DNA of 64,000 nt, taken from positions 3,906,001 to 3,970,000 of the forward strand of contig NZ_JAUSWY010000001.1 in the NCBI RefSeq assembly GCF_030815585.1. The letters are read 5' to 3'. The translations under genes were made by a program, and so were the position numbers. Every line of letters begins with the position of its first letter. Position 1 is the stretch's first letter. The notes under the pieces are model-generated. The model did not search any database. It was given only the letters and a program-made list of their open reading frames with translations, and was not told the origin of the DNA. The DNA comes from Arthrobacter pascens. GTDB lineage: Bacteria > Actinomycetota > Actinomycetes > Actinomycetales > Micrococcaceae. Of the stretch, positions 8,569-17,305 are shown in pieces.

Positions 8569-10251
8569 TCAGGCCGGCAGGTTCCGCCCGGTCAGGGTAA
8601 ATCCTGCATTTCCGCCATCGCTGAACACCGATGCGTCCGTGTCGGCCCACTTCGGCAGGAACAGGTCCGTGATGACCACGCCCTGGTCGGGAGCGAACAC
8701 CTCCACCGAGGACGAATCCAACAGGATCCGCAACTTCAGTTTTCCGTCCACCAAGGGCACCTTGGCCCCGTGGTAGGGACTGAATTTGGCCGAGAAATTG
8801 GCAGTCCCTGCCGCGGACCGGTCGATTCTCAGGTTGCCGGAGTGCGGCTGGTAACTGATCCTCAGCCCATCCTGGCCTTCCGTTGAACCGCCGGGTGCTG
8901 AACCTGCTGCTGAACCCCGAAGTACGATTCCTGCTTCGGCCGCACCGTCCGGTTTGAGTTCAACATCCAGGAGTTGGGATCTGGACGAGAAGGCTTCCCC
9001 CAACGGCTGGCTGCCATCGTCGACTTCCAGGCGCCGCTCCGAGGCGGGCTCGCTGGACAGCACTGCAGCCGGAACGGAGGCGATGGACGAGCGCAAGGCC
9101 GGCTTACCGCCGTCGTCGGTTGACAGCGTGAGTTCGCGGGGAATCGCCATGGCACCACGCCAGGGTGTGGTGGGCATTTTCTGGGCGTAGTCCCAGTTGC
9201 CCATCCAGCCGAACAGGACGGGTTTGCCGCCGGGGGCGGCGGAGATGGTGGTCGCCGCGTAGAAGTCCGCGCCGTAATCGACCCATTGGTGGTCCTGCAG
9301 CGGAGCGTCCGGAGGAGCGGCCCCTTCCGACCGGAACGTCACGCCGTCGAAATCGCCGGTGAAGTACTGCATCCCGGAGCCACCCGCGATACCGCCGGGA
9401 TTGATGCTGACCAGCATCACCCAGCGCCGTTCAGTGCTGCCTTCCACCGGGACTTCCAGGAGCTCGGGCATCTCCCACAGCCCGCCCTGGGCGCCCACAC
9501 CGGAAAAGTCGCTGAGAAAGTCCCAGTGCAGCAGGTCTGTGGATTTATACAACTTCACCACGTGGTCGTCGGCCACCACCGTAGTCATGACCCAATATTG
9601 GCCAGGCTCGTACCAGGTGACCTTGGGGTCGCGGAAGTTCGGCGACGCGGGCTCAAGGTTCAGGACGGGGTTGTCCCGGTGCTTCTTCCAGGTGCGCCCG
9701 TGGTCCAGGCTGTAGGCCACAGACTGGGCCTGGGAGCCTTTGGGCAGCGGGGCGTTGTCCTTGTAGGCACTGGTGTAGAGGGCAACCATGGCGGGCTCAT
9801 CCTTGCTGCCGAGCCCCGACGTGTTGTCCGCATCCACCACGATTGAACCGGAGAAGATCTCCTCTGTATCCGTGGCCTCCATGGCCACGGACTCTTCCGT
9901 CCAGTGCACCAGGTCCGTGCTGGTGGAGTGGCCCCAGGACATGTTGCCCCAGTCGTTGCCCTTCGGGTTGTACTGGTAGAAGGCGTGGTAGGTGCCGTTT
10001 TCATTGACCAGGCCGTTGGGGTCGTTCATCCAGTTCTTGGACGGCGTCAGATGCGCGGCCGGGCGCCATGGTTCAGCGGCCGACGGTGACGCACCGTCCC
10101 GCCTGCTCCGCTCCTGACCGTCGCCGGGAGGGGTGCAGCCGGCGGCGATCACCGCCAGGAGCAGTGCGACGACGGCGGCCAGCGCCTGCCTGCCAGACCT
10201 GCGCCTGTCCGGGCTGCACGGGAGCGCCCGGGAAGCGGTGGAGGAGAACAT
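8569..10251 (-). CDS. Secreted GH32 levanase/fructan hydrolase lipoprotein
   Basis: 560 aa. A signal peptide ends at the lipobox IAAGC (Cys39), so the enzyme should be tethered to the outer face of the membrane. The GH32 five-blade propeller follows: NDPNG with nucleophile Asp77, RDP with Asp208, and acid/base Glu260 in WEMP, where many relatives have WEC. A C-terminal beta-sandwich completes the family layout. The ATG at 10251 has AAGGA upstream; the open frame beyond it covers a hairpin and is unlikely to be coding. It lies downstream of levansucrase on the same strand, suggesting that levan made from sucrose is cut here. Levan rather than inulin is inferred from that neighbour. Confidence 0.9.
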   Translation of the reverse strand: MFSSTASRALPCSPDRRRSGRQALAAVVALLLAVIAAGCTPPGDGQERSRRDGASPSAAEPWRPAAHLTPSKNWMNDPNGLVNENGTYHAFYQYNPKGNDWGNMSWGHSTSTDLVHWTEESVAMEATDTEEIFSGSIVVDADNTSGLGSKDEPAMVALYTSAYKDNAPLPKGSQAQSVAYSLDHGRTWKKHRDNPVLNLEPASPNFRDPKVTWYEPGQYWVMTTVVADDHVVKLYKSTDLLHWDFLSDFSGVGAQGGLWEMPELLEVPVEGSTERRWVMLVSINPGGIAGGSGMQYFTGDFDGVTFRSEGAAPPDAPLQDHQWVDYGADFYAATTISAAPGGKPVLFGWMGNWDYAQKMPTTPWRGAMAIPRELTLSTDDGGKPALRSSIASVPAAVLSSEPASERRLEVDDGSQPLGEAFSSRSQLLDVELKPDGAAEAGIVLRGSAAGSAPGGSTEGQDGLRISYQPHSGNLRIDRSAAGTANFSAKFSPYHGAKVPLVDGKLKLRILLDSSSVEVFAPDQGVVITDLFLPKWADTDASVFSDGGNAGFTLTGRNLPA

Positions 10252-10270
10252 GGAGATCCTTAACTTGAAG

Positions 10271-10305
10271 GCGGGAACGTCCGTGGGTTGCACGGACGTC
10301 CCCGC
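10271..10305 (-). terminator. Strong hairpin between levansucrase and levanase
   Basis: A 15-bp stem with one mismatched pair (10271-10285 against 10291-10305) closes a 5-nt loop. No T-run follows on either strand, so it may be an actinobacterial T-less terminator for levansucrase, an mRNA-stabilising element or an attenuator. It ends 20 bp before the levanase start. Confidence 0.6.
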
Positions 10306-10358
10306 TTATTGGTTTGCCGCTCCGGTAAGGGAGCCGCGTGCCTACGTGAGGCTAGGGG

Positions 10359-11954
10359 TCACTTGTAGTGGCCTTCGCCGCCGACGCGGACGTTGGTGGG
10401 CAGGTAGCCGAACGGGCCGAGGCCGTTCTGGCCGAAGCTGCGGTCAACTGCCGAGATTCCGTTGCGGAAGTTGATCTTCACGGTGGGTGACAGGGAACCG
10501 CCGCGAACGCCGTTCACGTTGTCGATGAAGGACTGCACCAGGCCGCCCGGCTGCACGTAGTGCGAGTAGGCCTGGAACTGGCGGCCGTTCTGGTTGGCGG
10601 TGGGTTTTTCCGGGGACTCGGACGGAAGGTTCAGGTCCGTCGGGGACCCCAAGGCCAGGCCGCTGTTGTTCATCGGCTGGTAGTCGGAACGGACGCCGTC
10701 GCCAACGAAGCCGTACACACCGTCGGGCCCGCGCATACCGGCGGCGTAGGTGAACTGGTGGCTGATGGTGAACAGGTAGTACTTGTTCTTGCCGCCCTCG
10801 TTCTGGATGAAGATCTGCGGACGCTCAGTCTGGTCATTGACGCAGTTGGCCGACAGGAGGGGAGGCAGGAAAGACCACTTGGTCAGGTCCTTGTTGTCCG
10901 CCACGGCCAGGCCCACATTTGCCGTCTGGAGGTTGGCGCCTGAGCTGTTGACCTCGTCCAGGTTCTCAGCATTCGGGTCGCCGGGCTGGTAACCCAGGTC
11001 CTCTTCCTTGCACTCGTAGTCTCCGCGCGTGCCGCCGGTGTTGCCTTCGAAGACCATGTAGGTTTTTCCGGGATGGGCCGGGTCCTCGAAGGTGTAGGGG
11101 TCACGGAAGGCGAAGCCGGGGTTCTGGTCCTTGTTCTGGTACATCTTCCCGTCAGGTTCGAGCAGTTTCGTGTGCTCGAAGCCGTCGAAGGTCACGCCGT
11201 TCTGGTCCGCGTGGATGTTGCCCAGCGCCTTCGCAATGGCAGCGTCCGGCGGCGTCCCTCCCCGGCCCGCGTTCCGCTCGGCCACATCGTCGAAGGTAGT
11301 GGCGGTGTAGAACACGTTGACGTGGTTGCCCTGCATCAGGCGGGTGGAGCCTGACCATTCGGTGTTGCCGATGGAAGCGCCGTCAGCAAAAATATGTCCG
11401 CCGTAGTTCCACTTGTCCTTGGCCGGATCAGCGTTGGTCTTCCGGAAGAAGTACCCGATCCGGGCGTTCCAGTGCCGCTGGTCGAAGCCGTAGCCGGCGT
11501 TCCGGTCGGCAACAAGGGAGAAGACGACGTCCCAGCCCTTGTAGCTGATCTGGTTGGCGTTCTCATCCGTCAGCGACCAGGTGTCCCACACCCAGACGTC
11601 CTCGTTCATGGTGGGGAAATCCTCAGGGATTTCCGGCATGGTGACGTCCGGACTCATGGAATTCTCACCGGGAGCCACAGTGGAATCGCTTTGCGCCATG
11701 ATCTGCTTGGCGTCCGCGCGGGTCCACTTCGAGGTGAAGTCCGACGCCGGGTCGTGCGCCTCCTGAGTGTGCTCGGAGGGGAGGGGGAACCCGGGAGTGG
11801 GTTCCGGCATCTGCTGGCTGGCCGGCGGGTCCGACGGTTCGTTCGCCTGGGCCGAGGGGACGGCCAGGAAGGCCGAGGCCACAACCGCTGCCGCCAGTGC
11901 TGCGGCGGCGGGGCGCCACCGCAGCATCCGGGGTGATTGGGGGTGCTTGTGCAT
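10359..11954 (-). CDS. Secreted GH68 levansucrase
   Basis: 531 aa. A classical signal peptide of about 37 residues (basic start, Ala/Val-rich core, PSAQA cleavage region) predicts secretion. GH68 catalytic residues are visible: nucleophile Asp124 in WVWDTW, Asp285 in FRDP, and acid/base Glu377 in TERPQ. The enzyme splits sucrose and polymerises fructose into levan or short fructans, releasing glucose. The ATG at 11954 has GAGAAGAG 6 nt upstream. A 500-bp leader carries the operator at 12207-12226, which is the same site as in front of the AglE-like importer. GH68 inulosucrase is an alternative; levansucrase is far more common outside lactobacilli. Confidence 0.92.
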   Translation of the reverse strand: MHKHPQSPRMLRWRPAAAALAAAVVASAFLAVPSAQANEPSDPPASQQMPEPTPGFPLPSEHTQEAHDPASDFTSKWTRADAKQIMAQSDSTVAPGENSMSPDVTMPEIPEDFPTMNEDVWVWDTWSLTDENANQISYKGWDVVFSLVADRNAGYGFDQRHWNARIGYFFRKTNADPAKDKWNYGGHIFADGASIGNTEWSGSTRLMQGNHVNVFYTATTFDDVAERNAGRGGTPPDAAIAKALGNIHADQNGVTFDGFEHTKLLEPDGKMYQNKDQNPGFAFRDPYTFEDPAHPGKTYMVFEGNTGGTRGDYECKEEDLGYQPGDPNAENLDEVNSSGANLQTANVGLAVADNKDLTKWSFLPPLLSANCVNDQTERPQIFIQNEGGKNKYYLFTISHQFTYAAGMRGPDGVYGFVGDGVRSDYQPMNNSGLALGSPTDLNLPSESPEKPTANQNGRQFQAYSHYVQPGGLVQSFIDNVNGVRGGSLSPTVKINFRNGISAVDRSFGQNGLGPFGYLPTNVRVGGEGHYK

Positions 11955-12206
11955 GTTTGCTCTTCTCGCGGAGTTGTAACTGTTCGTGGAAGACGGGCGT
12001 ATGCCCTATGCCTCGAAACTCCGGGCGAACGCGACGACACCACAGGAGTCATCGAGGACGCCGTCGTGTCGAGGGGTAAGGGGCTCGGTAACCCCCGTAT
12101 GGCGGCGCAGGTGAATCGTGAATACCTGGCCCTCTTCTACGCTAGGCAGGCAGGCGACAGCACCACAAACCGTGTTTCACAACCAAAATTCAACCTGTCT
12201 GACATT
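11955..12206. other. Leader of levansucrase, no gene seen
   Basis: About 250 bp between the levansucrase start and its operator. I see no coding frame of quality. A promoter is expected here: the operator at 12207-12226 supplies TTGCAT on the minus strand, but no convincing -10 follows at 17-18 bp, so the start point is unresolved. Confidence 0.4.
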
Positions 12207-12226
12207 TGATGCAAGCGCTTACATCA
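12207..12226. promoter_or_regulatory. LacI-type operator upstream of levansucrase
   Basis: A 20-bp palindrome with one mismatched pair, containing the core TGCAAGCGCTTACA at 12210-12223. This core is identical over 14 bases, and in the same orientation, to the site at 5421-5434. It lies about 250 bp upstream of the levansucrase start. Confidence 0.75.
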
Positions 12227-12467
12227 TCTCAGGGCGCGCGCGTGACATAACGGTTTAGCGCAGTCAAATGTTGCGTGCGAATGTGACTTTGTGAGCAGAT
12301 TCACGTCCCATTTACCCCTCACAACTGTCCCCCGGCCCGGATATTCTCCCGCTCTCAAAATATCCAGGTGTCGCTTCCATCGCCGGGTCCTGGACTGTTT
12401 GTATCTGACGGTCAGCTGTCAGCAATTATTGGCCCTGTCCGCCTGGGCCTATCGGAACCGCAGATCA

Positions 12468-12827
12468 GTGAAAGCTCGACTTGCCGTGGCAGGATCGGCG
12501 ATGCTCCTCGTGCTCACCGGCTGCGACGGCGGATCGATTGTCAACGCCACTCAACAGGCTCCTGGCAACCCCACAGGTGCGGCGCCCACGACAGCTTCTT
12601 CAGAACCGCGACGGACCACCAAGCCCAGGCACGTACACGTCCACGTCCACGGCCACGGCCGACGGGGGCGGCACAGGGAGACTGCAGGTTCCTGGACCGG
12701 CAGCCCTCAGAGTTTCACAAAGTCGGGAAAAATTCTCCACACTGCACAGGAACTGACAAAAGCGGAACGGAAGATGCGATATTCTGCGGCGCTGTGCCCT
12801 TCCGGTCAATTTGCTGGTGTGCAGTGA
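12468..12827 (+). CDS. Possible small lipoprotein, perhaps degraded
   Basis: A GTG at 12468 opens a 119-codon frame. It begins like a lipoprotein: basic KAR, hydrophobic core, lipobox LVLTGC (Cys at about residue 21), then a Thr/Pro/Ala linker and alternating HVHVHVHGHG, which could bind metal. The last third has no clear character and overlaps the regulator remnant at 12809-12892, so the gene is probably truncated or frameshifted. I do not recognise the family. Confidence 0.35.
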   Translation: MKARLAVAGSAMLLVLTGCDGGSIVNATQQAPGNPTGAAPTTASSEPRRTTKPRHVHVHVHGHGRRGRHRETAGSWTGSPQSFTKSGKILHTAQELTKAERKMRYSAALCPSGQFAGVQ

Positions 12828-12892
12828 TCGGATGTCCTGCTGTAAGGCTTGCGAGTGTCTGGACACCCAGCGCACCCATCTCCTCGAAGGGC
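12809..12892 (-). pseudogene. Fragment of a LacI-family gene, C-terminal part
   Basis: These 84 bp match 21155-21238, inside the intact LacI gene at 21118-22182, with only 3 differences, and similarity stops sharply at both ends. The fragment encodes the C-terminal stretch EEMGALGVQTLASLTAG, preceded by an in-frame stop. It is a leftover of a duplicated or recombined regulator gene. Confidence 0.8.
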
Positions 12893-13138
12893 TACTGGCG
12901 GGCAGGTGGAGCCCTCCGCACAGCTCAAAGCTGGGCGGTTTCTCACCAACGTCGCAACACGCTCGATTTAAAGGCAACCACATCGCTCGATTGCACTGGG
13001 CCCTTACGAGGCGTCTCAAGAATCTCCGGGCAGCTGACTCCCTTGTCAATTCATGTGTAGCTGTCCCCGATGAGTAAGGCTGTCCGTTCGTGCCCCATCT
13101 GGCGAAGGTGTCGAGCTGCCGCTGGGAGGAGTTGTTGT
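12893..13138. other. Degenerate spacer between two LacI fragments
   Basis: No frame here resembles a LacI effector domain or another protein. It separates the C-terminal fragment at 12809-12892 from the N-terminal fragment at 13139-13645 and presumably contains the scrambled remainder. Confidence 0.4.
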
Positions 13139-13645
13139 TCATCCACCCGCACGCTGTTCCCGTGGGGAACGCGTCCGCCGATCGCGACGCGGGGAAGGGA
13201 TGATCCTTAGCTGGGCGGCCGCTCTGCCTTGTTCAGTGGTATTCCCGAGGGTGATGACGGCATCCACGTGGTTGGAGCTTGACCCCAACGCGGAGTCCTC
13301 ATCGTTCGGATTTGTGAGGACAACGCTAAGGCTGTAGTTCCGGGATGTCAGGGCACGCGTGGCACCTTCGAGTGCCTTGGAGTAGAACCAGTGCCGCACC
13401 GTCGGTGTGACGACAGCGACGGTGCGGGATCTCCCCGTCGCCAGTGCCGCCGCCGAGGGCGAAATGGTGTAATCCATAGCGGCAGCGATTGCGGAGACCC
13501 TGATTCTGGTAGCAGGCGCGGCACTGGAAGGTTGCCGCAGAGCCCGTGACACTGTTGCTGTCGAGACTCCGGCTGCCAACGCGACGTCCTTCATGGTGAC
13601 GGTTGTCTCTGCCGCCCGTCGAGGATATGGGCGCACGACGACCAC
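13139..13645 (-). pseudogene. Truncated LacI-family regulator, N-terminal part
   Basis: An open frame of 168 codons keeps a good LacI helix-turn-helix (MKDVALAAGVSTATVSRAL) and the first part of the effector domain (LATGRSRTVAVV, HWFYSKALEGATRAL). After about residue 140 it loses similarity and ends in unrelated residues, about half the family length. The text resembles the LacI at 784-1836 (LATGRTKTIGVL, RWFFSKAIEGADREL), so this is a paralogue of that gene. A truncated DNA-binding protein might still be made, but loss of the effector domain argues for a pseudogene. Confidence 0.75.
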
Positions 13646-13722
13646 CTTCCCTGTTCAGACTGATTGATTGGCTGGCGTGGGAGGGCCTCATGTCGGGCCC
13701 TACAACTCCATCGGTTGAGAAT

Positions 13723-15279
13723 TTAGGGGAAGAGGTTCCGAGCTCCTCCAAAGATCTCAGCCATGGTCCAGGCATCGAAGGAGAGCAGCCTCACGGTACC
13801 CTCGGCGGCAAGGCTCACGTTCTCACCGGCCAGAGTCGGGTAAACACGGGCGGTGAGCGGCTTACCGTTGGCGAAAATTTCGACGGCGGATCGGTCCACC
13901 AGGACGCGCAAGTGCACCCGGCCGTCGGGCATCGGGAGCGGTCCGGACTTGTCGTCGACATCAACGGTTGGATCGAGGCTGCTCTGAGTCCGGTCGAGGC
14001 GGAGTGTGCCTTGGCCGTCGCCTTCAGTGGTCCGGCGCAGCTCGATGACTGTTTCCTCCTTGGATTTGTTGGAGACGCCGTCAGCCGATCCCAGCAATCC
14101 CAGTCGCAGCACAGCACCAGGCTCGAGCTGCACATCCAGTTCGAGGTCCAGTTGGCTGCCAGACACCCCGGTAGCCACAGGTGCCCCGGTAGCCACCAGC
14201 TCCTGTCCGGGCAGGCCCACATGGTCCCGGCGCAGCTTCTCGATTTCGGGCACGGGTGCGAAACGGAGGGTTCCGTCGTCGGCCAGGGTGGTGACGCGGG
14301 GCAAACTCATGACGCCGGCCCACCCGGCCTCCACCATCGCGGCGTCGCTGCGGCCCTCCTGAAGCCAGCCAAACATGATGCGTCGGCCGGCCTCATCCTG
14401 GAATGACTGCGGCGCGTAGAAGAACCGTCCACCGTAGTCGAGCCGATGCAGCCCGGCGGGCTCGAAGGAGTCTCCCGAGTAGCGGCCGGTCCAGTACAGC
14501 GGGTGGCGGGTGTCGCCGTCGTCCCATGCGGAAAAGACCAGCACATCGGTCGCGTGCCCAGAAGTAGGAACCGTACCCAACGATCCCTCGCCCGCCCGGA
14601 ACAGGTCCACGCATTCCCACATGGTCCCCGTCCAGTCGGTGTCGGCAGGATCACCCTGTGAGGCGTCGCCGATGAACAGCGGCCCGACGTATTCCCAGGA
14701 GCGCAGATCCTCCGACTCGTACAGGAACGCCGTGCCGCCGCGCCCACGGATGCCCGAACCCACCAACTGCCGCCAGATGGAACCCTCACGCCACACGCAG
14801 TGGTCGCGATACGCCGTGATGTCCACCCCTGCCGGCGGGGCTGCGATCACCGGGTTCTGAGGCAATTTGCTCCAGCTCAGCAGGTCTGCGGATCCCACGG
14901 CCACGCAGGGCAACTCCTGCTCGCCTAGCCGTCCCGAGTACACCAAGGTGGGCGTGCCGGCGTCGTTCACCAACACCCCCGACCAGCAGCCGTCGGCGTC
15001 GGGGCCTGCGGACGGTTCCAGCGCCACCGGCTGGTCCGTCCAGTGGACGAGGTCGGTGCTGGTGGCGTGGCCCCACTGGATGCGGTGGTGGAAGGCGCCT
15101 TCGGGGTTGTACTGGTAGAAGAGGTGGTAGGTGCCGTTCCATTGGCTCACGCCGTTGGGGTCGTTCAGCCAACCGGCCGGGGAGACGAAATGGAAGCGCG
15201 GCCGCAGGGGGTCCGCAGCGGCGCGGGCAATCAGTTCGTCCTGGGGTACGGTGGCGAGCGGGTGCGTCGATTCAGTCAT
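13723..15279 (-). CDS. Cytoplasmic GH32 beta-fructofuranosidase (sucrose/fructo-oligosaccharide hydrolase)
   Basis: 518 aa with no signal peptide. GH32 motifs: NDPNG with nucleophile Asp40, YRDH at 157-160 in the place of RDP, and WEC with acid/base Glu222. A C-terminal beta-sandwich includes the usual RVHLRVLVDRSAVEIFANG pattern. It is the last gene of the Opp-type operon, with a 4-bp overlap to the ATPase gene, so it should hydrolyse what the importer brings in: sucrose, levanbiose or longer fructo-oligosaccharides. The His in RDH is seen in sucrose-active relatives; exact specificity cannot be read from the sequence. Confidence 0.92.
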   Translation of the reverse strand: MTESTHPLATVPQDELIARAAADPLRPRFHFVSPAGWLNDPNGVSQWNGTYHLFYQYNPEGAFHHRIQWGHATSTDLVHWTDQPVALEPSAGPDADGCWSGVLVNDAGTPTLVYSGRLGEQELPCVAVGSADLLSWSKLPQNPVIAAPPAGVDITAYRDHCVWREGSIWRQLVGSGIRGRGGTAFLYESEDLRSWEYVGPLFIGDASQGDPADTDWTGTMWECVDLFRAGEGSLGTVPTSGHATDVLVFSAWDDGDTRHPLYWTGRYSGDSFEPAGLHRLDYGGRFFYAPQSFQDEAGRRIMFGWLQEGRSDAAMVEAGWAGVMSLPRVTTLADDGTLRFAPVPEIEKLRRDHVGLPGQELVATGAPVATGVSGSQLDLELDVQLEPGAVLRLGLLGSADGVSNKSKEETVIELRRTTEGDGQGTLRLDRTQSSLDPTVDVDDKSGPLPMPDGRVHLRVLVDRSAVEIFANGKPLTARVYPTLAGENVSLAAEGTVRLLSFDAWTMAEIFGGARNLFP

Positions 15280-16346
15280 GCGGAGGCCTCGTTGTCGGTT
15301 GGTTCAGTTGCCAAGGCGTGGCCGCCGGCGCCAGCCTGCGGGCGGTAGAGGTGGCAGCGCACCCAGTGGCGGTTTTCGGGGTCGCCCACGTGGTGGCGAA
15401 CGGGTTCCTCGGCCGAGCAGGCCTGGTTTGGGTCGCCATCGTAAGTGCAGGTGGTCGAAGCCATCACAGCCTGGCGCAGCTCGGCCCGGCGGACGGGATC
15501 GTAGGAGCCCGCCCGGGCCGGATCCGGGACGGCCGAGACCAGCAGCTGCGTGTACGGGTGGGCCGGGTTGGCCAGGAGATCCAAGGACTCGCCCTCTTCA
15601 ACGAGCTCTCCCGCGAACATGACCGCAGTCCGGTCCGCCAGGTATCGGGCCGAGGCGAGGTCGTGTGTGATGTAGAGCATGGAGATTCCCTGCTCATCGC
15701 GGAGTTTGCGCATCAGGTTCAGCACGCCGATCCGGACCGAAACATCCAGCATGGAGGTGGGTTCGTCGGCGAGGATGACCCGTGGTTCCACGGCAAGGGC
15801 CCGGGCAATCGCGACTCGCTGGCGCTGCCCGCCGGAGAGCTCGTGCGGGTAGGAGTTCAGCATGTCGGCCTGCAGGCCCACGGTGGTCATGAGCTCCTCG
15901 AGTCGCTGCTGCGTCTCTGTCTCGGAGCTGCCGCCCTTCCGGTGGATCGCTAGCGACCTCCGCAGGAAGTGCTCCACTCTGTGGGCAGGATTCAGCGAGC
16001 CGAAGGGATCTTGGAAGACCATCTGCAGTTGGGAGCGGAAGGCTCGCGATGCCTGGAAGCGGTCGCGCTTGAGGACGTCGACGCCGTCGATCAGGATCTC
16101 GCCGGAGCTCGGCTTTTCCAGCCGGGCAACGCAGCGGGCCAGAGTGCTCTTACCCGACCCAGACTCTCCCACGAGGGCCACGATTTCGCCGCGGCCAATG
16201 GTCAGGTCCACGCCGTGCAGGGCCCGGACGGAGTCCCGGGAGAACAAACCACCTATAGGGAAAGACTTTCCTAGTCCGCGGACCTCGAGGGCTGGAGCTT
16301 CGGTGTCGGCGGAGGGTCGCTGGGATGACAGTACAGCGTGGCTCAT
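15276..16346 (-). CDS. Opp/Dpp-type ABC transporter ATPase (OppF-like)
   Basis: 356 aa. Walker A is GESGSGKST, the signature is LSGGQRQRVAIARAL, and Walker B is VILADEPTSMLD. The C-terminal oligopeptide-transporter domain carries four cysteines between about residues 290 and 335 (TTCTYD, NQACSAEEP, RWVRCHLYR context), the usual OppF metal-cluster-like region. It overlaps its neighbours by 4 bp on both sides. Pairing with a GH32 gene points to oligosaccharide rather than peptide transport. Confidence 0.9.
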   Translation of the reverse strand: MSHAVLSSQRPSADTEAPALEVRGLGKSFPIGGLFSRDSVRALHGVDLTIGRGEIVALVGESGSGKSTLARCVARLEKPSSGEILIDGVDVLKRDRFQASRAFRSQLQMVFQDPFGSLNPAHRVEHFLRRSLAIHRKGGSSETETQQRLEELMTTVGLQADMLNSYPHELSGGQRQRVAIARALAVEPRVILADEPTSMLDVSVRIGVLNLMRKLRDEQGISMLYITHDLASARYLADRTAVMFAGELVEEGESLDLLANPAHPYTQLLVSAVPDPARAGSYDPVRRAELRQAVMASTTCTYDGDPNQACSAEEPVRHHVGDPENRHWVRCHLYRPQAGAGGHALATEPTDNEASA

Positions 16347-17305
16347 CGTGCGGCTCCTTCCATGATCGCGGTGTCAGCCGCTGAAGCGTCGGCACTGACA
16401 GGTGCCACGAAATGGCCCGGTGCTGCTTCGGTGAGGTCCGGGATGTTCCGGAACTTCACGCCGTCGGGCAGTCCCGTCAGCGGAACCCGCGGACCGGTGA
16501 GCGGCGGGAACGCGCCCATCAGCGCCTGAGTGTATGGGTGGCGGGGGTTGGCGTAGACGTCATGGGCTTTCGCGGTCTCCACGATCCGGCCGCCGTACAT
16601 CACGGCCATGCGGTGCGAGAGCTCCACCATGAGCGACATGTCGTGGGTGATGAAGAGGACGGAGAACCCCAGTTCGCGTTGGAGTTCCTTGATTTGGGCC
16701 ATGATTTCCTGCTGCACCACCACGTCCAGCGCGGTGGTGGGCTCGTCCAGGATCAACAGGGACGGCTTGAGCGCCACGGCCATCGCGATCACGGCGCGCT
16801 GCCGCATGCCGCCCGAGAGCTGGTGCGGGTAGGACTTGAGACGCGCGGGGCCGATCCTCACCAATTCAAGCAACTCACCGGCACGCCGCAGCGATTCCTT
16901 GCGCGAGTAGCCCGCATGCGTGGTGAAAATATCCACGATCTGCTCGCCGATGGTCAGCACCGGGTTGAGCGAGTTCATGGCCGACTGGAACACCATGGCC
17001 ACGTCCTGCCAGCGGAAGCGCCGCAGCTCCTCCGGGCTCATGGCCAGGACGTCCTTGCCGCCGAAGGAGATGCTGCCGCCGGCGATCTTCGCGGGATCCT
17101 TCAGGAGCCGCATGATCGAGTTGGCGATGGTGGACTTCCCACAGCCGGACTCGCCCGCCAGCCCGAACACCTCACCGGTGCCGATGCTGAAGGAAACACG
17201 GTCGACGGCGGTGGTCGAGCGGGTGTCGCCGATGTACTTGACGGTGAGGTTCTTGACCTCCAGGACGGGCTCGTGGGAGCCGAAGGAAACTTGGGAGACT
17301 GTCAC
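16343..17305 (-). CDS. Opp/Dpp-type ABC transporter ATPase (OppD-like)
   Basis: 320 aa. Walker A is GESGCGKST, the signature is LSGGMRQRAVIAMAV, and Walker B is LLILDEPTTALD. The C-terminal tail with PLTGLPDGV is typical of the OppD/DppD family, although the usual Cys-rich motif is not obvious. It is the partner of the OppF-like ATPase and overlaps both neighbouring genes by 4 bp. Confidence 0.9.
   Translation of the reverse strand: MTVSQVSFGSHEPVLEVKNLTVKYIGDTRSTTAVDRVSFSIGTGEVFGLAGESGCGKSTIANSIMRLLKDPAKIAGGSISFGGKDVLAMSPEELRRFRWQDVAMVFQSAMNSLNPVLTIGEQIVDIFTTHAGYSRKESLRRAGELLELVRIGPARLKSYPHQLSGGMRQRAVIAMAVALKPSLLILDEPTTALDVVVQQEIMAQIKELQRELGFSVLFITHDMSLMVELSHRMAVMYGGRIVETAKAHDVYANPRHPYTQALMGAFPPLTGPRVPLTGLPDGVKFRNIPDLTEAAPGHFVAPVSADASAADTAIMEGAAR

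Noticed and set aside
12600..13142. 180-codon minus-strand frame over the LacI debris
   Set aside because: It reads the debris out of frame; the LacI-like text lies in other frames.
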